From assembly GCA_019419955.1 (NCBI GenBank), contig JAHZIB010000017.1, positions 1-32,557 on the forward strand: DNA of 32,557 nucleotides, given 5' to 3'. The notes below the pieces were generated by a model. It saw only the letters and a program-made list of their open reading frames with translations, was not told the DNA's origin and searched no databases. The stretch comes from Clostridiales bacterium. Lineage in GTDB: Bacteria; Bacillota; Clostridia; TANB77; CAG-508. Shown piece after piece: positions 1 through 7,036 of the stretch. The position numbers and the translations under genes were made by a program. The first letter of the stretch is position 1, and each line of letters begins with the position of its first letter.

Positions 1-70
1 TAGAGCTTAAAAATATTGAAATCTAGGGCAATCCCCAGTCATAAAAACTCATACCGAAAATGGCTAAAGG

Positions 71-100
71 TTGCATTTATTGCCTTTTTTGTGATATAAT
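71..100 (+). promoter_or_regulatory. Sigma-A type promoter for the first gene
   Basis: A -35 box TTGCAT (71-76) and a perfect -10 box TATAAT (95-100) are separated by 18 bp and lie about 30 bp before the first start codon. This is read directly from sequence; activity is inferred. Confidence 0.6.
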
Positions 101-132
101 GTAAATATACTTCTTTGAAAGGAATGAGTTAG

Positions 133-417
133 ATGGAGGACAAAGTATTTCAAGTAATAAGCATTAATAAACGGGAAATGTTTCCAATAGTAGACATTAC
201 GATACAATCAGACTACTCTGAAGAAATTGTTTCAAGAATTCTTTTGGAATTGGCGATTACCTTTATTGACTTAGCTGACCAATTTGGTGGTAGACTTTTC
301 GGAGGAGAACCATTAAATGAAGTAACAAAAGTATTTGGAATTAGGTTTGGATTAATTTTTCCTAATACAGAAAAGAGGGACAATTATGTTGCAGATATAG
401 TTAAAACTCTTGGCTAA
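133..417 (+). CDS. Small hypothetical protein, 94 aa
   Basis: I do not recognise this family. The 94-aa protein has no signal peptide or transmembrane segment. A hydrophobic helix-like stretch around residues 34-48 is followed by a glycine-rich segment (GGRLFGGEP, about 52-60), and the protein looks like a compact soluble domain. The ATG at 133 is preceded by GAAAGGA (117-123) with a spacer of about 9 nt, and an in-frame ATG-AGT-TAG mini-ORF sits immediately in front of the start. It has its own promoter (71-100) and terminator (436-471), so it appears to be monocistronic and not part of the miaB-mutS run. Its lack of a signal peptide argues for a cytoplasmic location. No function can be assigned. 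Confidence 0.75.
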   Translation: MEDKVFQVISINKREMFPIVDITIQSDYSEEIVSRILLELAITFIDLADQFGGRLFGGEPLNEVTKVFGIRFGLIFPNTEKRDNYVADIVKTLG

Positions 418-435
418 ACTGACTCATAACTAGAC

Positions 436-471
436 AAACAAGGCAGTTTCATATTTGAAACTGCTTTGTTT
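436..471 (+). terminator. Intrinsic terminator after the first gene
   Basis: Sixteen-bp arms (436-451 and 456-471) with one G-U pair enclose a 4-nt loop; the 3' arm ends in T-rich sequence. Confidence 0.75.
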
Positions 472-490
472 ATTACATATGAAAAATTAC

Positions 491-519
491 TTGAAAAAAA
501 TAGCTTTTTCGTGTAAAAT
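491..519 (+). promoter_or_regulatory. Promoter for miaB-mutS
   Basis: TTGAAA (491-496), a 17-bp spacer and TAAAAT (514-519) lie 35 bp before the miaB start. The next genes are closely spaced, so this promoter probably serves miaB, mutS and the nucleoside kinase. Confidence 0.65.
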
Positions 520-553
520 ATAGGAGTTAATAGGAAAGGAATGAGATTATTAA

Positions 554-1957
554 ATGGAGAGCAAAAATATAGCAGATGAATTGGAATATATAGAAAAAGT
601 AAGAAGGATAAATGAGGGAAAAAACTTAAGGTACTACATTTTAACCATGGGATGTCAACTCAATGAGAATGATTCAGAAAAAATTTGTGGAATGGTAGAA
701 AAGATGGGGTATATCCTAACTAATAACGTTTTAAATGCTGACTTAATAATATATAATACATGTTGTGTGCGAGAAAATGCAGAGGAAAAGTTGTTTGGAA
801 AGCTTGGTGAAGCAAAGAGACAGAAAGAGGCAAAGGGGACGATAATTGCAATTGGTGGTTGTATGATGCAAGAAAAACATATTGTGGATAAGATAAAAAA
901 GAGCTACAAGTTTGATGTTATTTTTGGTACACATACTTTACAACAGTTTCCAAAGGATTTGTACCAGGCTATAATCGAAAATAAAAGAATTACCGATATT
1001 CTAGATATAGATGGGAAAATTATTGAGGGGTTACCAATTAAAAGGTCAGATAATATTCGTGCTTCTGTTACCATAATGAATGGTTGTAACAACTTTTGTA
1101 CATATTGCATAGTTCCATATGTGAGAGGAAGAGAAAGGAGCAGACAACCAGAGAATATTTTGGAAGAGATTAAAGAGTTGGCAGAGAAGGGCTACAAGGA
1201 AATTACTTTACTTGGGCAGAATGTTAATTCATACATGAGGGTGGAACGAGAAAGAGGAGAGAGCAATTCGGAAATTGATTCTTTTGCTAAGCTTTTGAGA
1301 GCTGTAAATGAAGTGCCAGGTATAGAAATCATAAAATTTATTTCTCCTCATCCAAAAGATTTTACGGATGATGTTATCGAAGCAATAAGAGATTGTGATA
1401 AAGTTTCAAAGTTTATTCATTTACCACTTCAATCTGGTAGTACTAAGGTTTTAAAGACTATGAATAGAGTGTATACAAAAGAGCAGTATCTAGATTTGGT
1501 GGATAAAATGAAGGAAAAGATTCCGAATGTGAAATTCTCGACAGATATTATTGTTGGTTTTCCTAGTGAAGATGAGTTTGATTTTCAAGATACTTTAGAA
1601 GTTGTACAAAAAGTAAGATTTGAGCAAATTTTCATGTTCATATATTCAAGAAGAAAAGGAACGCCGGCAGATAAGATGGATACCCAAATACCAGAGGAAA
1701 TCAAGCATCATAGGTTTGACAGGCTGAAAAAATTATATGAAGATATTTTGGTTGAGAACAACAAGAAATATATTGGTACAGTTCAGAAAATATTAGTGGA
1801 AGGGTATAGCAAAACAAATGATGAATTTCTTACAGGCAGAACGGATACAAATAAGGTTGTGATATTTAAGGGAAATAGCAAGTTGATTGGAAGTATTGTG
1901 GATATAGAGATTGTTTCAGAACATATGTGGTATCTAAAAGGAGAATGTAAGGAATAG
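554..1957 (+). CDS. miaB: tRNA-2-methylthio-N6-dimethylallyladenosine synthase MiaB
   Basis: A radical-SAM methylthiotransferase that adds the 2-methylthio group to i6A37 of tRNAs reading UNN codons. The 467-aa length is normal for the family. The N-terminal UPF0004 domain carries the three auxiliary-cluster cysteines C34 (GCQLNENDSE), C70 (NTCCVREN) and C103 (GGCMMQ). The radical-SAM cluster motif CxxxCxxC is at C178, C182 and C185, and a C-terminal TRAM domain (about residues 400-465) binds tRNA. GCQLNENDSE favours MiaB over its paralogues MtaB and RimO. The SD GAAAGGA (534-540) is 13 nt from the ATG. It is followed 29 nt later by mutS, the usual Firmicutes order. The enzyme needs two [4Fe-4S] clusters, which the suf genes at 11713-13484 could supply. 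Confidence 0.95.
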   Translation: MESKNIADELEYIEKVRRINEGKNLRYYILTMGCQLNENDSEKICGMVEKMGYILTNNVLNADLIIYNTCCVRENAEEKLFGKLGEAKRQKEAKGTIIAIGGCMMQEKHIVDKIKKSYKFDVIFGTHTLQQFPKDLYQAIIENKRITDILDIDGKIIEGLPIKRSDNIRASVTIMNGCNNFCTYCIVPYVRGRERSRQPENILEEIKELAEKGYKEITLLGQNVNSYMRVERERGESNSEIDSFAKLLRAVNEVPGIEIIKFISPHPKDFTDDVIEAIRDCDKVSKFIHLPLQSGSTKVLKTMNRVYTKEQYLDLVDKMKEKIPNVKFSTDIIVGFPSEDEFDFQDTLEVVQKVRFEQIFMFIYSRRKGTPADKMDTQIPEEIKHHRFDRLKKLYEDILVENNKKYIGTVQKILVEGYSKTNDEFLTGRTDTNKVVIFKGNSKLIGSIVDIEIVSEHMWYLKGECKE

Positions 1958-1986
1958 TAAATGGATTAAGAAAGGAAGTATATAAT

Positions 1987-4602
1987 ATGGCAGAATATTC
2001 ACCAATGATGCAACATTATTTGGATATGAAGGAACAATACAAAGATTGCGTGTTGTTTTATAGACTAGGAGATTTTTACGAAATGTTTTTTGATGATGCA
2101 ATAAATGTATCAAGAGAACTAGAACTTACATTAACTGGAAAAGAGTGTGGGATGGAGGAAAGGGCTCCAATGTGTGGAGTTCCTTATCATGCAGCTGAAA
2201 CGTACATTTCAAAACTTATAAACAAGGGGTATAAGGTTGCAATTTGTGAGCAACTAGAAGATCCAAAAAAAGCAAAAGGAATGGTAAAAAGGGATGTCAT
2301 AAGAGTTGTGACTCCGGGTACAGTAATTGAAGCAAATATGCTAGACGATAAGAAAAACAACTATATTATGTCTGTATTTAAGAATGGAATATATTTTGGA
2401 CTTTCAGTTTGCGATGTAACTACAGGAGATCTAAGGGCTACAGAGATAAAAGAGACCAATAATTTTACAATACTGTTAGATGAAATGTCGAAGTACTCAC
2501 CAGCAGAGCTAATAGTAAATCCATTACTCTATGAATGTGAGGCGGAGATTACAAAAATTAGGGAAAGATTTGAGGTATACATAACTAAACTTGAAGAATT
2601 AGAATTTAAAGAAGATTATGAAAAACTAGAAATTAAATATAACATTATTGACGATAATGAGAATAAGATAGAAACTTTAAAAGATAATGCATTGTCTGTG
2701 GCAGCAACAAATGCGCTTCTATCATATTTGATTGATACGCAAAAGAATAGTTTAGATCATATTAATAGATTGGTTATATATAAAACGAGCAAATATATGG
2801 CTTTGGATATAAATGCAAGAAGAAATTTGGAGATAACTGAAAAATTAAGGGACAAAACTAAGAAAGGAACACTTTTGTGGGTTTTGGATAAAACTTCAAC
2901 TTCTATGGGAGGAAGATTGCTTCGTAGATGGATTAATAATCCATTACTTGAGCCAGAGCAGATTAATAAAAGACTAGATGCTGTAGTAGAACTTAAAGAG
3001 GATATTATTTTAAGAGGAGATATTACAGATAATTTAAAGAAAGTATATGATATAGAGAGATTAGCAGGAAAAATTGCTTATGGAAGTGCTAATGCAAGAG
3101 ATTTAATTTCATTGAAAAATTCTGCGAAACAGTTGCCAGAAATAAAAGAGATATTATCAAGGGTAAAGTCACCTTTACTAGAAGAACTATACGCAGAGCT
3201 AGATGTTTTGAAGGATATTTATAGATTGATTGATAAAACAATAGCAGAAGAGCCGCCTATTAGTGTAAAAGAGGGTGGATTAATAAAGAAAGGTTATGAT
3301 AAGGAAATTGACCAACTTAAATCTGCTACAACAGATGGTAAGAAATGGATAGTGCAGTTAGAAGTGAGGGAAAGAGAAAAGACAGGAATAAAAGGATTAA
3401 AAGTTGGATTTAATAAAGTTTTTGGATATTACATTGAAGTTACGAAATCAAATTTATCATTAGTGCCAGATACATATATTAGGAAGCAAACTCTAACAAA
3501 TGGAGAAAGATATATTACAGAAGAACTCAAAAATTTGGAAAATCAAATTCTTGGCGCAGAAGAAAAGGTTGTAAACCTTGAGTATAATGTTTTTATAGAG
3601 GTAAGAGATAAAATAGAGAAACAGGTGGAGAGATTGCAGAAATCAGCAAGTATAATTGCAACGTTGGATGTATTGTGCTCTCTTGCTACTGTTGCAGATG
3701 ATTTGAATTATGTAAGGCCAATAGTTGATAATAGAGGAGTAATAGATATAAGAGATGGTAGACATCCTGTAATTGAGAAAATTTTGCCAAGTGGAAGTTT
3801 TGTTCAAAATGATACGTATTTAGATGAAGGAGAAAATAGATTGTCTATAATAACAGGACCTAATATGGCAGGAAAATCTACATATATGAGGCAAGTCGCG
3901 TTAATTACTCTAATGGCTCAAATAGGAAGCTTTGTTCCAGCATCATATGCCAAGATTGGGGTTGTTGATAAAATATTTACTAGAGTGGGAGCCTCGGATG
4001 ATTTAAGCATGGGACAAAGTACATTTATGGTAGAGATGATGGAAGTTGCGCAGATATTAAAAGATGCAACAAAGAATAGCTTAGTGATCTTGGATGAAAT
4101 AGGAAGGGGAACATCAACATATGATGGACTTTCTATAGCATGGGCTGTAGCTGAATATATATCAGATAAAGAAAAATGTGGAGCGAAGACTTTGTTTGCA
4201 ACACATTACCACGAATTAATAGGCTTAGAAGAAAAATTAGAGGGAGTAAAAAACTATTCTATAGCAGTAAAAGAAAAAGGAGAAGATATAATCTTCTTAA
4301 GAAAGATTGTAAAAGGTGGAACAGACGAAAGTTATGGTGTACATGTTGCAAAACTTGCTGGAGTGCCACAGGGAGTAACAAAAAGAGCAAATGAGATATT
4401 AAAAAATATTGAAAGAAAGAATGTGCTAAATAATAAGAAAATAGAAAAAGAGAACAAAAATGTTGCAGAAGGACAACTTACGATGTATAATTATAAATTA
4501 GCAGAGATAGCACATGAACTTGACAAAGTTGACGTAAATGAACTTACTCCGATTGAAGCACTAAATACTTTGGTAAAGATAAAAGAAAAAATGTCTGGCT
4601 AA
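1987..4602 (+). CDS. mutS: DNA mismatch repair protein MutS
   Basis: Mismatch-recognition ATPase that starts methyl-independent mismatch repair in the cytoplasm. At 871 aa it has the full domain set. The mismatch-reading F-Y-E triad is at residues 30-32 (GDFYEMF). Connector, lever and clamp domains follow, and the ABC ATPase carries Walker A GPNMAGKST at 624-632, Walker B LDEIGRGTS and the ATHYHEL switch histidine. The C-terminal tail contains an E/K-rich linker and a short helical dimerisation segment. Its start follows AAAGGAAG with an 8-nt spacer. It is co-directional with miaB. The usual downstream partner mutL is not in the window; a nucleoside kinase takes that place. Confidence 0.96.
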   Translation: MAEYSPMMQHYLDMKEQYKDCVLFYRLGDFYEMFFDDAINVSRELELTLTGKECGMEERAPMCGVPYHAAETYISKLINKGYKVAICEQLEDPKKAKGMVKRDVIRVVTPGTVIEANMLDDKKNNYIMSVFKNGIYFGLSVCDVTTGDLRATEIKETNNFTILLDEMSKYSPAELIVNPLLYECEAEITKIRERFEVYITKLEELEFKEDYEKLEIKYNIIDDNENKIETLKDNALSVAATNALLSYLIDTQKNSLDHINRLVIYKTSKYMALDINARRNLEITEKLRDKTKKGTLLWVLDKTSTSMGGRLLRRWINNPLLEPEQINKRLDAVVELKEDIILRGDITDNLKKVYDIERLAGKIAYGSANARDLISLKNSAKQLPEIKEILSRVKSPLLEELYAELDVLKDIYRLIDKTIAEEPPISVKEGGLIKKGYDKEIDQLKSATTDGKKWIVQLEVREREKTGIKGLKVGFNKVFGYYIEVTKSNLSLVPDTYIRKQTLTNGERYITEELKNLENQILGAEEKVVNLEYNVFIEVRDKIEKQVERLQKSASIIATLDVLCSLATVADDLNYVRPIVDNRGVIDIRDGRHPVIEKILPSGSFVQNDTYLDEGENRLSIITGPNMAGKSTYMRQVALITLMAQIGSFVPASYAKIGVVDKIFTRVGASDDLSMGQSTFMVEMMEVAQILKDATKNSLVILDEIGRGTSTYDGLSIAWAVAEYISDKEKCGAKTLFATHYHELIGLEEKLEGVKNYSIAVKEKGEDIIFLRKIVKGGTDESYGVHVAKLAGVPQGVTKRANEILKNIERKNVLNNKKIEKENKNVAEGQLTMYNYKLAEIAHELDKVDVNELTPIEALNTLVKIKEKMSG

Positions 4603-4628
4603 GCTCTGTAGTGATGGAGGAGATTGTT

Positions 4629-6215
4629 ATGAAGGCATTAGAAAAGTTTATTGATGATAAAGGGAAAAAAGTACTAGCTTGCAAATATAAAAATGAAGTT
4701 AGGCCTTTGGACTTTAATGTGGAGAATTTAGAAGATGTTGAGCCTATTGATTTAACAACTAGAGATGGAAGAAGAGTATATCAAAGAGGAATACTTTACA
4801 TTATGGCAATGGCTTTTAATAGAGTGTACCCAAAGGCGCTTCTTACAGTAATTTGTCAGCTATCAAACTCTATTTATTGTAGTGTGGAAAACATGAAAGT
4901 TACAAGCGAAATGATAAATAATATAAAAGAAGAAATGAAAAAGTTGGTTGAGAGTAATTTGCCTATAAAGAAGATTGAAATGACAAAAGAAGAAGCGGAG
5001 AAATTTTATCAGAAAGAGAAGACTTTAAGAGGAAGATTACAACTTGACAATAAATATAAAGAAGGCGTTTCTTTATATTTCTGTGAAGATTACTACAATT
5101 ATTTCTATGGAGTAATGCCAATAAGTACAGGTTACATAAATTTGTTTGATGTTATAAAATATCATGATGGATTTCTGCTTAGATACCCAGATAAAAGAAC
5201 ACCTGATAGAATAGATAAATATATAGAAACAAAAAAATTATTACAAACATTAGAGGAATATGACGATATTCATGAAGTACTAGATGTAAATACAATTTAT
5301 AAATTAAACAAAAAAATAGAGCAAGGTGGAGAAAAAGAATTAATACTTTTAGCAGAAGCTTTGCATGAAAAGAAGATATCTGATATTGCTGATAAGATTG
5401 TAAAGAAAAAAGGAGTGAAGATGATACTAATTGCAGGTCCATCATCATCTGGTAAGACAACGTTTGCACAAAGATTAGGCATTCAGCTGAAATTAAATGG
5501 AATTAAACCTATAACTATTTCGGTAGACAATTATTTTGTAGAAAGAGAGCAAACTCCAAGGGATGAGAATGGAAATTATGATTTCGAAAGGCTGGACGCA
5601 ATAGACCTTGACTTATTTAATGACCATTTAACAAAGTTGCTAAATGGGGAAGAAGTACAATTATCAGTATTTGACTTTAAAACAGGAAGTAAAAGTTTTA
5701 CTGGTGAGACTGTTAGAATGAGAAATAATGAAGTGCTGGTAATAGAGGGAATACACTGCTTAAATGATAAACTTACATCAGCAATTCCAAGAGAACAAAA
5801 ATATAAAATATATATAAGTGCATTGACAGTGCTTAATATAGATTATTATAACAGAATTTCTACAACAGATACTAGACTAATACGCAGGCTTGTAAGAGAC
5901 TACAATTTTAGAGGATATGAAGCATTGCATACATTGCAAAACTGGGACATGGTAAACAGAGGAGAAGAAAATAACATCTTTCCTTATCAGGAAGAAGCAG
6001 ACAGTATGTTTAATACCTCATTAATCTATGAAATATCAGTGCTAAAAAAATATGCAATGCCGTTGTTAAAAGCAATAGACAGTTCACATCCAGAGTATTC
6101 AGAAGCAAAGAGTTTATATGAATTGCTTAAATACTTTGATGACATAGGAGATGAATATATACCTAAAAATTCACTTATACGTGAGTTTATTGGTGGCAGT
6201 ATCTTTAATGTGTAA
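4629..6215 (+). CDS. Nucleoside (uridine-type) kinase with N-terminal ThrRS-like domain
   Basis: A two-part protein of about 528 aa. Residues 1-230 resemble the TGS/second-additional domain of threonyl-tRNA synthetase (a region around RVYQRGILYIM corresponds to the H-rich SAD motif, but the metal-binding histidines are not evident). Residues 260-480 are a phosphoribulokinase/uridine-kinase P-loop domain with Walker A GPSSSGKTT at 270-278 and the DNYF and EGIH motifs. It probably phosphorylates a nucleoside with ATP or GTP; the substrate is not known from sequence. An upstream in-frame GTG (4611) and ATG (4614) exist, but GGAGGAG at 4616-4622 lies 6 nt before ATG 4629, which I prefer. It starts 26 nt after mutS and ends before a strong hairpin, so it closes the operon. 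Confidence 0.88.
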   Translation: MKALEKFIDDKGKKVLACKYKNEVRPLDFNVENLEDVEPIDLTTRDGRRVYQRGILYIMAMAFNRVYPKALLTVICQLSNSIYCSVENMKVTSEMINNIKEEMKKLVESNLPIKKIEMTKEEAEKFYQKEKTLRGRLQLDNKYKEGVSLYFCEDYYNYFYGVMPISTGYINLFDVIKYHDGFLLRYPDKRTPDRIDKYIETKKLLQTLEEYDDIHEVLDVNTIYKLNKKIEQGGEKELILLAEALHEKKISDIADKIVKKKGVKMILIAGPSSSGKTTFAQRLGIQLKLNGIKPITISVDNYFVEREQTPRDENGNYDFERLDAIDLDLFNDHLTKLLNGEEVQLSVFDFKTGSKSFTGETVRMRNNEVLVIEGIHCLNDKLTSAIPREQKYKIYISALTVLNIDYYNRISTTDTRLIRRLVRDYNFRGYEALHTLQNWDMVNRGEENNIFPYQEEADSMFNTSLIYEISVLKKYAMPLLKAIDSSHPEYSEAKSLYELLKYFDDIGDEYIPKNSLIREFIGGSIFNV

Positions 6216-6223
6216 AGTTATTT

Positions 6224-6294
6224 AAAAAGAATTAAAATTTATTGCAAGATTTCCCATAATATAAAGTTTTCTTGCCAAAATTTAATTCTTTTTT
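6224..6294 (+). terminator. Terminator after the miaB-mutS-kinase run
   Basis: A long imperfect hairpin: AAAAAGAATTAAATTT-type 5' arm from 6224 and its complement ending with TTCTTTTTT at 6294, with an inner AAGA/TCTT pairing and a small internal loop. The T-run at the end is typical of rho-independent termination. Confidence 0.65.
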
Positions 6295-6373
6295 AGCAGT
6301 AGACATAAATATAAGATTGCTAAAATGAAATCTTATAAGACAGTTTTGAAAGTTAGAAAGGAATGCTGATAAG

Positions 6374-6685
6374 ATGGGAAGAAAATTTACAGAAATTGAT
6401 GAAGAATTTGTATGCGAAAATTGTGGGGAAAAAGTTGAACCATTGGGCTATTCATGTAGAAACCACTGCCCAAAATGTTTGCACTCTAAACATATAGATA
6501 TTAACCCTGGAGACAGGGCAGAAGAATGTTATGGAATGTTGGAACCAATTAAGGTAGAACTTGATAGCAAAAAGGGATATGTTATAATATTTAAGTGCAA
6601 AAAATGTGGCAAAATAAGAAAAAATAAAGCTGCAAGGGATGATAATATGGATCTTATTATTAAGCTAACTGCACATTCGAATTAG
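6374..6685 (+). CDS. RNHCP domain zinc-ribbon protein
   Basis: A 103-aa protein that matches the RNHCP family, named for the motif seen here at residues 29-33 (YSCRNHCPKC). Cysteine pairs CxxC at about 14-17, CRNHCPKC at 28-35 and CKKC near 75-78 suggest one or two structural zinc sites. The family is widespread in Firmicutes and its role is unknown; nucleic-acid or ribosome association is only a guess from the zinc-ribbon fold. The start follows GAAAGGA (6357-6362) with a spacer of about 11 nt. The last codons and stop (TCG AAT TAG) lie inside repeat family A, so the C-terminus may have been set by insertion of that repeat. It has no close operon partner. Confidence 0.85.
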   Translation: MGRKFTEIDEEFVCENCGEKVEPLGYSCRNHCPKCLHSKHIDINPGDRAEECYGMLEPIKVELDSKKGYVIIFKCKKCGKIRKNKAARDDNMDLIIKLTAHSN

Positions 6686-6807
6686 TGACATTTTTTAATT
6701 TGCAAGTTCTTATGAATATGGGGCGCTTCTTAATTTCTATAAATAAGAAGTGCCCCATATTCGCAAAAACTTTCGAAAAGAGAAGTGTCCCTAATTCGAA
6801 AGTTTTT
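6675..6807. repeat. Repeat family A, cluster 1 (AGAAGTGTCCC core hairpins)
   Basis: Up to four core copies lie between the converging RNHCP gene and the U32 gene tail. Hairpin 1 has 19-bp arms 6714-6732 and 6744-6762 with one mismatch (GGGGCGCTTCTTA / TAAGAAGTGCCCC). Hairpin 2 has perfect 12-bp arms 6766-6777 and 6795-6806 around a core AGAAGTGTCCC. A diverged inverted core (CGAATTAGTGACA) covers 6678-6690. The cluster probably also works as a bidirectional terminator. Confidence 0.75.
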
Positions 6808-6810
6808 ATT

Positions 6811-7036
6811 TTATACATCTCTATTAAGATTGCCGTAAGTGTATTGCTTTCCTTCAAGTTTTTTGTTTTTATAAGAAGATTCAGCAACTTTATTAATTTC
6901 GTTTATATTTTCATCCAGTATATCAATTCTTAAGTAATTTGTTTCTGTAACAAGATGAGTAATAGCAGTAGTTTTACTATTAAATATTGTGGTTACTGTT
7001 TGCACATTATCTGGCAAAATTCTAAAATTAAATCCG
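6811..7036 (-). pseudogene. Frameshifted C-terminal tail of the U32 peptidase gene
   Basis: Downstream of the U32 stop codon, a different - strand frame reads GFNFRILPDNVQTVTTIF and runs to a stop at 6811, ending YTYGNLNRDV. This is the usual C-terminal segment of long U32 proteins, where the text reads on from YLRDRL. The two frames join cleanly if the single base at 7036 (C on the coding strand, in TTG-C-GGA) is removed, giving RDRL-GFNFRI. The joined protein would be about 827 aa. It could be a real one-base mutation, an assembly or sequencing error, or a recoding site. No SD or independent start supports it as a separate gene. Confidence 0.75.

Noticed and set aside
6685..6933. An 82-codon + strand ORF after the RNHCP gene
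   Set aside because: It runs through repeat A hairpins and antisense to the U32 tail, with no SD and no family resemblance.
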